Assembly (NCBI GenBank): GCA_029378245.1
Contig: JARKIF010000077.1
Coordinates: forward strand, 90,947-154,946
Reading direction: 5' to 3'
DNA: 64,000 bases
DNA from: Roridomyces roridus
Taxonomy: Eukaryota > Basidiomycota > Agaricomycetes > Agaricales > Mycenaceae
Shown: positions 1 through 11,700 of the stretch, one piece after another
Layout of the letters: every line of letters starts with the position of its first letter
How positions within the stretch are numbered: the first letter of the stretch is position 1
The notes under the pieces: model-generated
Database searches by the model: none
Told to the model about the DNA's origin: nothing
What the model saw: the letters and a program-made list of their open reading frames with translations, nothing else
Program-made: the position numbers and the translations under genes

Positions 1-42
1 TGAGGTGGGAGCGTGAATGAGGGAGAGTGCCAGCAGACTCAC

Positions 43-122
43 CGATCTTCATAATCCTGCCGACTCTGTTGCCGGCGGCGCTGTCTCTCGTCAGGCTCCA
101 AGGGCGGACGACCAGCAGCCAT
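43..122 (-). CDS. First exon of a gene leaving the window on the left
   Basis: A short minus-strand exon starts with ATG at 122 and ends at 43 in front of a good GTGAGT donor. It encodes about 26 residues, rich in Arg, Gln and Asp (ERQRRRQQSRQDYEDR), which could be a basic DNA- or RNA-binding N-terminus. The rest lies outside the window, so no function can be given. Similar Arg/Gln-rich starts occur in Agaricomycete transposon-associated proteins, but this link is inference. An accidental open stretch is the alternative. Confidence 0.4.
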
Positions 123-706
123 GAGATGAAAGGTGTGGAGGTGGGTATGCGTCGAGGGGATGCTGGTGGAAGTGGGACGAATCTGGGTGGTGGAAGTGGG
201 AAGAGGGTACGGGAACCAAATACAGAAACGCTTCGCACTTGCAATATCAGTTCGCGACACAAATTAAATCACCTTTTAATTGCCCAGTGCTCTTGCATCC
301 ACTCTCTGCCTTTGGCAATTTTCCTCCATGTACCTGAGATTCATAGGTTATCCCCAAAAAAACACTGGACCCAATGCGACGCTCTCTGCTTTTTGAAAAA
401 ATAAACAAGCCTAAAAACAAAAGTCCTTCGCAAAGTGTCCGGAACACCTCCTCGTCACCGGCGTTTTCATTTGAGGTCGAACGCTGCAATGGTTCGTGTC
501 TGAGCGTCAAGTGTTCCCGACAGTAATGCTTGTTCCCGACACAAATTGCCTTTTTTGGGCGTATGCCTCCCCCCTCCTCTCTCTCTCAATACGACCACAA
601 GTGAAAAGCTACTAGATTGATTGAGGTACAGATTTACGTGCCTACAGAAGGAGAGGCAGTAGCAGGAGGTATCAGCGCAGTCCGAGGTCCGTCTATGCAG
701 AGTCTA
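123..706. other. No gene recognised
   Basis: About 580 bp between the partial minus-strand exon and the 3' end of the dioxygenase gene. It holds only short, unconserved open frames. The AT-rich part around 390-600 probably includes the 3' untranslated region of the dioxygenase gene. Confidence 0.5.
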
Positions 707-2527
707 CTACGCGCAGCGAATCTTCTTCGCGGGAGGCTGCCCTCCATCCTCTTCCTCCTCCTCCTCCCCGTCGCCGTCAGTGAGGTCGCTGATGTCTCCC
801 ACCTCAGCCTCCGCCCACACCTCTGCGCACACACGACCGGCGTAATTCCCCACTTTGACGTCCTTCCAAAGGGCAAAGTTCTTTAGCGCGTGGACCCAGC
901 AACTCTGGCGAGAACGTTCCCGAGCAGCGTGGTCCTCCGGTGTGGCTGATGCAGCCCACGCGAGGTCCGTCTTGTAGCCGTTGGCCGCCCAACGGAAGAG
1001 CCCTCCCGCGGAGTACTGGAGCAGGGAGAAGCGTTCTTCCCCGTCTTGGATGGGGGTGTTGGAATGGGTGACGACGGCAGACGGGATGAGGATCGCGCAG
1101 CCAGGGGGAAACCGCACGATGAGGTCATAGTCCCAAAGGACTAGATGCCCGCCTTGGTCAGGGTCGTATTCGCCCAGCGCGGTGATGCAGCACATCCCAT
1201 CTGCTTTGTTCCCCTGGTCGGCATGAGGAGGGGACACGGAAAAGGGCCCGAGGTTGACAGTGATGGAGGCAAACGGGGACTTGGGGAAGACGCCGCGCAG
1301 GCCTGGCTGTCTGGCGAGAAGGCTGCGTTTGTTGCGGTGGTAGGCGGAGTAGATGGGGTAGCAGAGCGATTTGAAAGGGCCTACAGGGCCATGAGCGAGA
1401 CGCGCAGCAGAGGGAGGAAGGACGAACCGATGGGGAATGTGCACATGCGGCCGATGGCCACGTTACCGAGCATCTTGTCCATGGCGCGCCCGTTCTTGGC
1501 AGACGTGGCTTTGACGTTGCCAGGCTCTTTGCGACCGCCGCCAAACCCCATGCCCGCCGTCTCGGATGGAAAGCCTGGCCCTTCCTTGAAGGCACGGCGA
1601 TGATGGTGAGCGCTGTCGGGGAACGACATCTCCTCCCGCGCGTCTCGGACGGCCTTGTTAGCGTCCTGGAGCACGGGAGCCCAAGACTCGCCAGGAAGAG
1701 GCGGGGCAACCAATGCGCCAATGACATGGCCGTGCTTGTCGACGAGCACGTGTGTTTTTCTGCTTGAGGGGTGAGCATCGAAAAGAAAGTAGCAGGAGGA
1801 GGAGGAACGCACTCTCCCTGCCAGTCCGCATACTGCAGGTGCTCTTTCAAGTACTCTGCTTCACGCGCGTGCGCGAAGAGTGGGTGGTTGGGCGTCCCGG
1901 CAAGGCCTGTCCAGCGAGGGTGTGCAGCGCGGAATTTGGCTGCATCGAAGGCGAGCTCAATAGGCGAAGAGGCAGCAGCCATCTTGAGCATGCGAAGGGT
2001 GGGTGCAGGTGGTTCGAGTGAAGATTCGGCGGCCTGCGCTGCCTGCTTCCGTTTGGTCCGAGCCTTCTCGCGTTTACGATTGTTGCTCTTCTTGGCGGCG
2101 GTGGGTTTGGTAGCGGCGGGTTTGGTAGGCGCAGGTTGGGCAGAAAGCGGTGCAGAGGCTAAGGAAGGGCTGGGCATCGAGGGCACGTGAGGAGGGTAGT
2201 CAAGGTCCAGATCCTCCCCCTCAGGAATGTCGCCGCGGTCTTCCCGTTCTAGACGCGCGTCGTTCTCGCGAAGGAGAGCCTCGCGGAGGTCGTAGTTGTG
2301 GCAGACAATGGGAGGGCCGAGGGATACTAGGTGGTTGTGTCAGCAGGCGCGTCAGGAAGGCAAAGGGGCAGAAGGAGAAGGGAGGGAGGGTGTAGGTAAA
2401 ACGCCCTGCTCTGTGGTGGGAATCGGGCGTTTTACCTACACCCTAGGAAAGAAGGGAAGGAGGAGGTGACACGGCACACACCTGGGTTGAGAATCTGGGT
2501 CGTTGTCGAGTCGAACGGCTCAGGCAT
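707..2527 (-). CDS. TET/JBP-family 2-oxoglutarate/Fe(II) dioxygenase
   Basis: Predicted to oxidise 5-methylcytosine in DNA, as known for TET/JBP enzymes; the substrate here is inferred. I reconstruct four exons: 2527-2482, 2326-1813, 1762-1428 and 1380-707, joined by introns of 155, 50 and 47 nt. They give one open frame of about 522 residues. The N-terminal third is Ala/Lys-rich and basic (KKSNNRKREKARTKRKQ), like a nuclear localisation stretch. The C-terminal half carries the double-stranded beta-helix core: the iron ligands H-A-D in PPHADQGN, then GGHLVLWD and RFPPGCAILIPSA, the distal His in VTHSNTPI, and the 2OG-binding Arg in ERFSLLQY. The acidic tail is followed by a basic end (PPAKKIRCA). 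All key residues are present, so it looks catalytically intact. It is divergent from the KDZ transposase, a pairing known for this family in basidiomycetes. Exon 1 is tiny and intron 1 carries a perfect hairpin. Confidence 0.85.
2388..2443. repeat. Perfect 19-bp inverted repeat inside intron 1 of the dioxygenase gene
   Basis: The arm GGGTGTAGGTAAAACGCCC (2388-2406) and its exact reverse complement (2425-2443) are separated by an 18-nt loop. The hairpin lies within the 155-nt first intron (2327-2481), which is three times longer than the other introns of this gene. Confidence 0.9.
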
Positions 2528-3513
2528 CGCGTCGAGAGAGAGAAGCGCTGGCAACAGCGGCTAGCTTAGTCAGCTCCCCTTCCCTTTTTAAGTAATGATC
2601 GGTGGCTCCAGCTCTTTTTAAGTAGCAGTGGGTGAGCGTTTTCTTCAAACAGAAAGTTGCTACACATGAGGTACAGTGAGAAGACTACGTTAACAACACA
2701 TGCACGAGGATATTTAGAGCTTGGCCTGAAGAAGGGTGAGCAGAAAGCCAGAGATTGAGATTGAGGACGGACCTTGCCCTTTTTGAGCGCAACGAGATCC
2801 CAGTGTCTCTCGATACACTCCCCATCGAACGTGCCGAATGCACTCAGTGCTGCAAGGGTGGTCTTGCAGGGCTCCATGTGTGCGCGTGCGTGGAGGTGGG
2901 TGTCAATGCCCAAGTGGGCGTCAAAGCTGGTGGGGATGTGCTCGTTAGCCATACATAGGAGACAGGAACGAGAGTACTTACGTTCTGTAACGCTCGCCCG
3001 TTCCTGGGTCCGTTGGTGCAAGGTTTGGGCGAGGGGAAGGGGACGGCATCGCAGTGAAAAGACAAAGAGTTGGGCGTTTGATGGCCGGGCAACTGGTAAT
3101 AATGCGAAACCAAATACTGTGTATGGGGTTGCCCCAATCCTTCAGTTGCGAACTACTATTGTGCCGTAGCAGTATGTCGGCGGATTAATTTGATCATTTG
3201 ATCCTGCCATGCCAGCTGGTCGTGGGTTCGACTCCCACATCCAACATCCCGTTTCTTGAAAATAATTTTTCTTTTTTCCTCTTCCTTTCGTCTCCTTTCC
3301 TTTTGACTCCCTGCGTCCCTTTTGTCTTCTCTTCCCATTCTCTTCCCATTCTCTTGCCGACTTCTGCTTGTCGCGTACTCGTCTCATCTGGGAATCTGAC
3401 CTCAACTTGGGGTTTGATGCTTACAAAGTTACATCACCTCAGCCTCCTTCCCTTTAACGCGATATCTCCACCCACCTTCAACGCGTCGATTCCCTCCCCT
3501 CTCCATTAACACC
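2528..3513. promoter_or_regulatory. Divergent intergenic region between dioxygenase and KDZ transposase
   Basis: About 990 bp that must contain both promoters. No convincing gene is inside. Near its right end are two copies of the ACGCG-type motif (TTTAACGCGAT around 3452, TCAACGCGTCG around 3478) just before the transposase ATG. A tRNA-like T-arm (GTGGG-TTCGACT-CCCAC) lies at about 3225-3241. Confidence 0.5.
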
Positions 3514-6500
3514 ATGAGTCGTCACCACAAGTGCAAGCAAATCAAAGGTTCAACAAAATGGCCGCCCACCTTCGCAAAAAAAACGAAATTCAAGGCTGGT
3601 GCAGTAACGCTTGCCCCAGCCGCCACTGTGGCTCTGGGTGACTCGGATTCCGACGGAGACTCCTACACGGTCGTCGCAGCGCGATCAGTGTCCCACCGTG
3701 TCTCAGCGGACGGACAGCGTGTCTATCGGCAGTCGCTGCCAGTGGCGGGCTCGTCTCCGGTCAAACGCCAGCGTGCGTGCAAGATATCCCCTCCGTCACA
3801 ACCTCCTCAATCTTCTGCGCCGGTGAATACGGACTGGCTGGGCGACGAACGCTACAACCTGCAGGAGGAGGATGTGTGGGGTGAAGCGCCGCACGAGGAG
3901 AGTTTGCCGGCTGTTAAGCCCAGCGTGCGTTTCCTTTTTTCTTCACGCTCTGCGTTCTGCAAGCTGACGACCCCAGGATGAGGCGATGGCGAGGTGGAAG
4001 ACGGAGCTGCGAGACGCCTATCTAGACGTGCTGCTGTGGAGAGACGGGCATGGCAAAGCGGGGGACGTCTGTCCTGGGTGCACAGGCGAGGGGACACCCT
4101 TGTTTCGGTGCGACGATTGCTGTGGTGGCGAGATGTTGTGTGGAGGCTGCTGTGTGTCTGCGCACGCACGACTGCCGCTGCACAGGATCTGCGTACGTCC
4201 GTTATGCTCCCTCTGTGCCGTGGTCCTGACTTTGTGATAGAAATGGAACGGTGCTTTCTTTGCAAGACATAGCCTCAAGTCTCTGGGGCTCCGGGTTCAG
4301 CTTGGACACCATCCCACCGGCCGCTGCGCTGCCCCTCACCCAGGGCATGAGCATTTCGTTGTTCTCCACGACAACGGCTTCCACGAGGTGGCCGTGGATT
4401 TCTGCGGTTGCGAGTTCCAGGCGCAGGCGGAGTCTCGTTGTCCGCAGGTTCTGCATCACCACCTCCAGCTCCTACGCTTCGGGTGGTATCCTTCCACCGA
4501 CAAACGGCCGCAGACTTGTGCTACTTTTGTCACCCTCGACCGGTTCATGCTTTGCTCTCACCAGTCGAAGATGACTGCCTACGATTTTTATTGCGTCCTC
4601 GAACGCCTGACGGACAACACGGGCGTCGAGCCTCCCGACCGCTATGAGCCTTTCCTCCGTATGGCTCGTCAATGGCGCCATCTACACCTCCTCAAGCGTG
4701 CGGGGCGGGGACATGCGAGTTCGGACTGCGATGGGACGGCGGCTGGCGAGTTGGCGCTCCTCTGCCCGGTTTGTCAGGTGAATTTACCCGATGGATTCGA
4801 GAATGCAGCTCCCGAAAACCAGTAAGTGCATATGTTTTGGAAGACGTCGGCGGTGCTAATAGAAGCCAGGTGTCTATATGTCATGGTCCTGGCTTTGGAC
4901 GCCTGCTTCCAGCTGAAGCATCGCCTGATCTCCAGCGAGCAGCGCGATCCGGGGCTGGGGACAGGCTTGAGTTATGTGGTGGAGCCGGAGCCATACCGGG
5001 AGTACCTGAAGACGGTTACCGACCAGAAAGAGGTGCGGGGGTCTCCTCCTTCCACGCAAGACAGCACTGACCCGCACGAGCAGATGAGCACATGCAGCGG
5101 CCTCGCCGCCCTCGACTACGCCAACACGAAGTTTTCACGGGGCTATGCCACAACCGGCGTCGTCATGGGCGTCTGCGCTCGCCACGAGTTTGTGCAGCCC
5201 AACGGCGTAGGCGATCTTCAAAAAGGAGAGAGGTACAGTTCCCTTCTTATCTTTCAATTCGTCTATCTAATGCTGGACCAGGTTCGCTAACACGGATTGG
5301 GTCTTTGCCTCCATCCTCCGCCACCTCGACCCTCGGATTCGCAAGATCGTCTCGTACGACATCGTCTGCCAATGGGCAGTGTACGTGATCGAGCGACTGA
5401 AGGAGCTCCCTCCCTTAATGCGGCTTTCCATGCTGCTTCATCTCTTTCGCTTCGTCATCCCGAAGATGCACATCCGCGGGCATACGGTTGACTGCCAAGT
5501 CTGGTACTCCCTCAACTATGTTCCTGGGAGCGGCCAAACAGACGGAGAGGGCATCGAACGGCCTTGGGCGAATATTGGTGGCATCGCTACCAGCACGAGG
5601 GTTAGTGGGCCCGGTGCTAGGCACGACGCCCTCGACTGCCACTGGAGCTTCTGGAACTGGCTGAAAACTGTAGGCCTTCGTGAGTGCTGTGTGTTTGGCT
5701 GCCGAGGACGTTGCTGACGGAATTTTCGGCAGCAAAGCTCCTCCGTCGGCGTTTGGATGTGGCGAAAGAGGAGGAGGTCGTGCAGGAGGCGGCGTTCAAG
5801 GTGTTTACCTTGGAGCAGCGGGATCGTGTCCCCATCTGGCAGAAGATGGTAGAGGAATACGAGGCAGATGGCACGAAGCCGAACCCCTACGAGTCCACGG
5901 CGAAGGGGTTGACGGAGGCGCAGGTGAGGATGAAGCTGGAGGAGGAGGAGGAGGAGGAGATGAAGGCTGGCAAGACGCGCCTTCACGACGTCAGCCCCTG
6001 CGGATTCATATCCCTGGGCCTGGAGCTGGAGGATAGCCAGTAAGTTTTCGGTATGCCTCTGATATATTTGCCCTCACGCTGGGTCCTCAGGCGCAAGATT
6101 CGCCTTCAAGCCGAGCTGAAGAAACGAGGATCGCCGGAGTCTTCCAGGGAAAGCTTGAAGCAACTCCGCCGCAAGTTTACCACTCGCCTGACGCGTTTCC
6201 GCACGCTGCAGGCGACCTACCAACCCTCCGCCATCCAAACCCTCACCAGGCGTGACGTCCCTCCGCAGGAGCTGCCGAGCAAGTCCCCCTGATGCTGCCG
6301 TCAGCTCTGCCGCCGCACCTCCAAATCTCCCCAGGCTGCATGCCAGGTCTTGCGGAGGTCGAGAACGCCCTCCGTGAAGGCCAATGCCGCGCCGCCCTCG
6401 TGCGTCTGCGTAATCAGCTGCACATCAAGGCGCAGCTTCTGCTTCACAAGCAGAATCACTCACGCCATCAAGCCCAGAATACGCGCTCACGGGCTGTGGT

Positions 6501-7350
6501 AGCTCGGAACGAAAGCAAGATCCGTGGCCATTCGGAAAAATTTCAGATGGCGTGGCAGGCGAGGCTGTCGTTGATGGGAGGGGATGAGGCGGCTGTGGGG
6601 TGGCCGCGGCTGCGAAAGGCCGACATCCGGTGCATGGAGGACGCCCAGGAGCTTGCCAAGAAGGGTGAGAAGCAAAAACGTGCCGCCGAGCGTGAGCAGA
6701 AATCGCGCAGGGAGGGTGGGCTACCGGAGGAGGACGTGGTGATGGGTTCGGATGATGAGGAGAGCGCGGTGCAGGCAGGGGAGAAGTTCAGAGAGGTTTC
6801 GTGGATTTGGGCCATGGCGGGAACAACGGGGACTGATGTCGAGCTAGATGAGGGTGAGCGTTTCCCGTTGGCTTGCTCTCGGAAGTAGTCTTGATTGAGA
6901 TGGCCCACAGCTCTACGTATTGAATGGGCCAAGGCTTGGGCACGATGTCGCCGTTGGACGGAGGAGCGGCGCATGCTGGAGGAGGAGTGGCGCCGCCTCA
7001 GCGCCTCCTACATCTATCGCGAAGGCGTGTGGGAGGGGAGGGGCAAGGCTGTGCCGGTTGGAGTGATAGATGGTGAGATTGCAGAGGGAAAGCTGGCGTA
7101 CGCTGTCAAGCAGGCCCAGCTTTACCGGGAGCTACGGGTGCGGGCAGAGGCCGTGCGTGCTGATGCCCCTCTTCGTCGAGGCCAGGCGAGGAAACGGTCC
7201 GCAGCACTCCCGTTGCCGTACGGGTTTTCAGCGACTGGCGAAGAGGAGGAGGAGGAGGGTGGTGGGTTGCTGTCGGATGGGGAGGGTAGCGATGGCCGAG
7301 GTGACGTCAGCGAGGAAGAGCTGCTGATGGGCGGGGAAGTGGACGACTAG
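3514..7350 (+). CDS. KDZ (Kyakuja-Dileera-Zisupton) transposase with CxC2 cysteine cluster
   Basis: Multi-exon DNA transposase gene; translation starts at MSRHHKCKQIKGS. After a low-complexity N-terminus comes a cysteine cluster at about 4066-4190 (CPGCTGEGTPLFRCDDCC, then CGGCC and HRICV) of the CxC2 type associated with KDZ transposases. The catalytic domain spans roughly 5290-5680, with the signatures YDIVCQW, PKMHIRGH, TDGEGIERPWA and GPGARHDALDCHW-WNW. The Glu of DGEGIER and the following residues match the conserved KDZ pattern. The C-terminal part is coiled-coil-like and charged and ends in acidic residues. Introns are short (for example 3925-3976). The frame slips by one base near 6262-6275, between VPPQE and the conserved VPLMLPSAL stretch, with no intron to explain it. 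This copy may therefore be dead, or the base may be a sequence error. It is divergent from the TET/JBP gene. Confidence 0.88.
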
Positions 7351-7359
7351 GTGGTCTAT

Positions 7360-8030
7360 CGCATTAAGTGCTGGAGTAGATTTAACGCGTTGAGGCGTAT
7401 CTAATGCGTTAAATAGATACATCATTTGTTCTTGAGCCTCGCATTTGACGCGTTAAGTGATGCGGCCCATCTAACGTGTTAAACGGACAGTCACGTTTTT
7501 TGCCTGCTGATCTGTGAGACTCACATTTAACGCATTAAGTGATGCGGCGGCAAAGGAGTCGTCGAACGCGTTAAACGGACGGTCACGTTTTTTGACTGCT
7601 GATCACTTTTTTTTTCTCCCGGGGGTACGGTTTTTTGCGTTAAATGTGGGGAAACAATGGCGGTTGTCGCGTTGAGCCCGGGGTAGCTTAATGCGTTGAG
7701 TCGACCAAATAACGCATTAAACGATTGGGAGGTTATTCTGGCAAGATAAGTGGTTCCCACGGGTTAACTGCAGTGCCGAGGGTGCCGAGCGATAGCATAT
7801 ATGCCGCCGGAGCCGTGGGGTTCCCGGTTTTACCCGTGGGGCCCCGGGAATTGGCTTTTAATTCTAACCCTGGTTTAATGCAATGGCGACATGGGTTACA
7901 ACCCTCTTTAATGCGTAATTTTAGGTGGACAAGGTGTCTGTTTGTCCTTCGCAGCCCTGGCAAACAGGCATCGCTCTTCAAGGGCAGCTGGTGAGTCCTT
8001 TCTTTGCATGTCTGAATGCGCGTTAATGGT
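7360..8030. repeat. Left array of AACGCGTT-type palindromes
   Basis: At least ten occurrences of a palindromic motif with full form TTTAACGCGTTAAA. Clear copies are at 7381-7394, 7402-7413, 7444-7457, 7472-7484, 7526-7539, 7564-7576, 7635-7646, 7688-7700 and 7708-7723, with weaker ones near 7873, 7907 and 8015. Most variants differ from ACGCGT by C-to-T or G-to-A at CpG positions. A longer imperfect duplication (7440-7512 against 7521-7603) contains two motif copies each. No gene is visible here. Confidence 0.85.
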
Positions 8031-8282
8031 CTTGTAGGCAGGAGGTAGTGGCGGCGGCAGAGCCCGGCGAGCGTGTCTCGCATCTCACTGCGGAGGAGCT
8101 CAACGACGGCGAGTCGTTCTTCGGTTGAGGGATGGGTGTGGTGGCAGGGATTTCTTTTCGTCTTCATGTAGTACAAAGTCGGCGTGTATGTAGTACAGCA
8201 TTGGCGTGTCATGGGGAATGAATGGATCTTGCTGGGATTTTTCGGAGCGGAGAGGTTTTTGTCAATTGAGATCAAGGGACTT

Positions 8283-8414
8283 GGGAAATAAAATAAAAAG
8301 ATGCTCACTTCGGGGGATCGAACGCAAAAGGATTGGTGGTGGCAGAGGTCCACTTCACAGGCCCCATGACCGTAAGGAAATTGGGCCTGCGCCTTGGACC
8401 TCTGCCCCACCAAT
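8283..8414 (-). ncRNA. Candidate hairpin RNA with Pol III-like signals
   Basis: Two arms of about 32 bp (8332-8364 and 8383-8414) form an imperfect hairpin with a loop of 18 nt. On the minus strand the stem is followed by GTTCGATCCCC (8313-8323), which resembles a tRNA-type B box, and then by T-runs (8300 down to 8283) that would suit Pol III termination. No cloverleaf can be drawn, so it is not a tRNA. It could be a milRNA-like precursor, a tRNA-derived SINE remnant, or a chance inverted repeat. Confidence 0.35.
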
Positions 8415-8711
8415 ACCTAGAGTGTTGGTGGTGGTGATTTAAATATACCATTGACATAATTGACGTTGACATACCGCAATTCAAAATGTATTTTGGACCA
8501 AGCCCTTAATCTCCGCACTGACAGCGTGTACTCAGTCGCCCACATTCCCTCCACGCGACTTGACTTCTCTCACCTCCACCATGCTCAACTCTGCTCGACG
8601 TCGCCCCGTCCGCCTTGCTCAAGATGTCTCCCTGCGAATGCAATGATGGCCACCGTTGCTAGTATTTGGCCACACACGTGCTGCACCAACGCATTTTTCG
8701 CATCGATTCCC

Positions 8712-11700
8712 ATGAGCAAGAAATCTTCGAAACCCAGAGGCAAAGGCAAAGGCAAAGCTCCCCAGGCCGACGAACAGGGCCCCAGGAAGAAACCCGGCAA
8801 CGATTGCCACTTCAAAGGAGCGCGCCGCGCCTTCCTCGACAGCCATCTCCCCACGTTCCAAGCCCTCTCCAAGAACGAGGACAGTACGACCAAGCATGGT
8901 GGGGCATCGTCGATGTTCCCTGCGATGATGGCAGACTGGTGGAAGCAATGGCCTTGGCGTCTCCCTCTGGATCAAGAGGCCCTGCCCGACATCGACTACG
9001 CCCTGGAGCCTCAGACGCCCGATGAGCACACGCAAAAGGAGGCCATTGTAACTGAGATGACCAAGGTGCGCATGTCCTCTTTACCTCAATAAAAACCCTG
9101 TCTGAACGTTATCAGAAAATACGCAACTGGTTCCAACGCCAGCGTAGCAGCCTCGGCCTGGTCAAGAACCCCATCAACCGGATGCTCGAAGAGCTTATCC
9201 CTGACGCGGACGACGACGACGACGACCACCCAGGGAAGAAGCCTTCGTTCGTCCAGTGGTACATGAAGCAGCTTGGGTACAGCAAGAGGTGTGCCGACGT
9301 GTTCAAGCTCCTGCATCCAGACGTGGACCACCGCGTGGGTTTGAATCTGCGTGTCGAGGTCGCTCGCAACCTGCTGGAGCAAGAGCCGGAGGAAGTACGT
9401 GCTAGGCTCGCAGCGCGTTACGAGGATGCGTACAAAAAGCCTGTTGTCGTGGACGACGCTGAAGGCGATGGGGGCAACGGTGCAGGAAAAGAAGACGTCG
9501 AGGAAGAGGAGGAAGAAGGAGCCTCGGAATACAAGGTCCTCATCACAGAGGAGGAGAAAGAAGTGTACGTACTGCTTTACGTTTGGGGTTCGGACGCTGA
9601 CGTGGGGCACAGCGCTAGAAAGCGGTTCTCCAGCGTGGCCGATCCTCTCGTCGACCGCCTGCGCAAGTACACGGGCTACGAGATCGTCATACTTGCAGGA
9701 AGGCTTGAGGGAGAGGGCCGGGATCGACGCACGAGCACTGTGCACACCATGTAGTAAGTATTCCTCATTCTTCACCGTTGGTTACCATTTCTAACGAACG
9801 TCCGTAGTGTTCAAGGGGGTGACGACTACAAGAAGCATGCCGGCCTCGACTTCGGGTCGTTCAGCGTTAAGCACTACGCCTCCGTCATCAACGGATACAG
9901 CAAGTACGTCTGGAGCTGCCGTACGTACCTCTTTCTTCTCTATTCTTGGATGGATAGATATCTTACCCCCTCTTAGACGTGACCAACAAGGCCTTGCAGG
10001 CAGGACAAGACCCGACAGCGTTCTCCAGCAACTCTCACAAGGGCAACGCAAGCACCACGGGTGAGCCAGCGGCTGCACCCTCTGGCAACAATGCCGGCAT
10101 CACAAACGATGAGCGCGTCCCTGCCCCCTCCCCAGACAACGCCGGCATCACCAACGACCAGCGCGTCCCCTCCCCGAACAACGCCGCCGTCACCAACGAC
10201 CAGCGCGTCCCCACAGCCTCCCCGAACAACGCCGGCATCCTCAACAAGGGCATTCCCACACTCTCCGGTAACAACGCCCCTCCTCCGCCGGTAGTGGCCA
10301 GCACGGTGGTTCCCACGTTTGGGGAACACCTCACGAGGGAGCTGTCGGAGATGGCAAGCGAGCAGCGTGAGGCACGCCTCGTCGAGTTGAGCAAGATGGC
10401 ACCCACCGAGCTGGGCTTTGCGGAGCAGAGTGCTCACGCGCGTCGCTTGATGCGTGGGCTCAGGTTCTCGGCGACGCCGTCGTCCACAGCGCTGGGGTGG
10501 GGTCCAAACTCGCAGCTTCTTGGGAAACGCAAGCCTGCAGTCAGGAAGGGAGGGCGGAAGGGGAAAAAATTGCGGCGTGACGATGACGCAGAGGAGGGCG
10601 AACCCGAGGGAGAGGAGGGTAGCAAGGGCGAGGGGGAGGACGAGGCGAACGAGAAGGAGAAGGAGAATCGGGAGGAGGCGGGGGTGGATGTGGAGATGCT
10701 CGACGTGGGGACGAAGCCCGTCGAGCCCAAGCCCCGCTTCGCAGGGGGGAAGAAAAACCAAGACCCGAGGCAGGCGGCGGAGAATGCAAAGGACCAGCTG
10801 CTGCTGGTGGACCTCAAGCTCGGCCCTGCCCTCGGTCCCAAATTCGACTACGCCGTCGATCTCTGGATGAAATCCGAGGTCGATGCTAGGTTTGCCATCG
10901 ACGTAAGTGACTCCTTCCTTCAATACAAGCGGTCAAATCACTGACGTGCTTCAAACAGAAAACCACCGGCAAGCCAAGCACAAAGTCTCACAAGCCCCAG
11001 ATGCGGCCTTGCGAGCTTACGGAATGGGTCAAGAATGCGCGCAAAGCGGGGTGGCGACCCTCCAAAGTGGTTGGCGCGATTGACCGCAGGATGGTCAAGT
11101 GGTGGGTCGAGAGCAACCCGGAGTGGAGGCAGATGACGCGGGAAGACGGGACGCCCTGGCTGCGCCAAGGAGATGCCTCCCTCGCCGACGTTGATCTGAG
11201 GGGGCCGAACGGGTTCCTCAACGTGATGATGGGCCTCAAGATGTGGAGCGAGCGCTGGGGAGAGGGTGTGACAGAGCCTCCGGCAATCTGGTCGGAGATG
11301 TTGGCGGACGTGACCTGGGTGCTTGAGCGGTAAGTGTTTTTCGCTTTTTTTCCTCATTCTTCTTCTGTTTTCCTCGCATACTGACGCATTCGTTCTACCT
11401 CAGAGTTACCTCTGGTCACGGTGCGCATGCCGTCCCTGCCATCAATGCTCAGACTCCCGCCCCCGCCGCCATCAACGGTGCCGACGAACCCGCCGCCAAC
11501 GCTGCCGAGCAATCCGCTGCACCTGTTGCCAACGCTGCGGCAGAACCCGTCGCCAACGCTGCCGACAAACCTGCTGCCGACAAAACCGCCGCCAAAGCTG
11601 CCGAGCAATCTGCTGCACCCGCTCCCGACGCTGCTGACAAACCCGCAGCCGACGAAGCAATGGACCTCGATCTCGGCTCCATCGACCTCGATCTGCTCTT

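Noticed and set aside
1381..1812. Frame changes in the TET/JBP gene as pseudogene evidence
   Set aside because: Both are explained by GT-AG introns of 50 and 47 nt (1763-1812 and 1381-1427) that restore one frame with conserved sequence on both sides.
3165..3255. Possible tRNA gene with a good T-arm (GTGGG, TTCGACT loop, CCCAC) and GGTTCGACTCC box
   Set aside because: The 3' acceptor strand ATCCAAC finds no matching 5' strand upstream and no D or anticodon arm can be drawn; at most a tRNA-derived remnant.
9973..10923. 316-codon minus-strand frame
   Set aside because: Mirror of the repeat-rich exon of the plus-strand gene at 8712-11767; its repeats are reverse translations of the NNAGITNDQRVP repeats.
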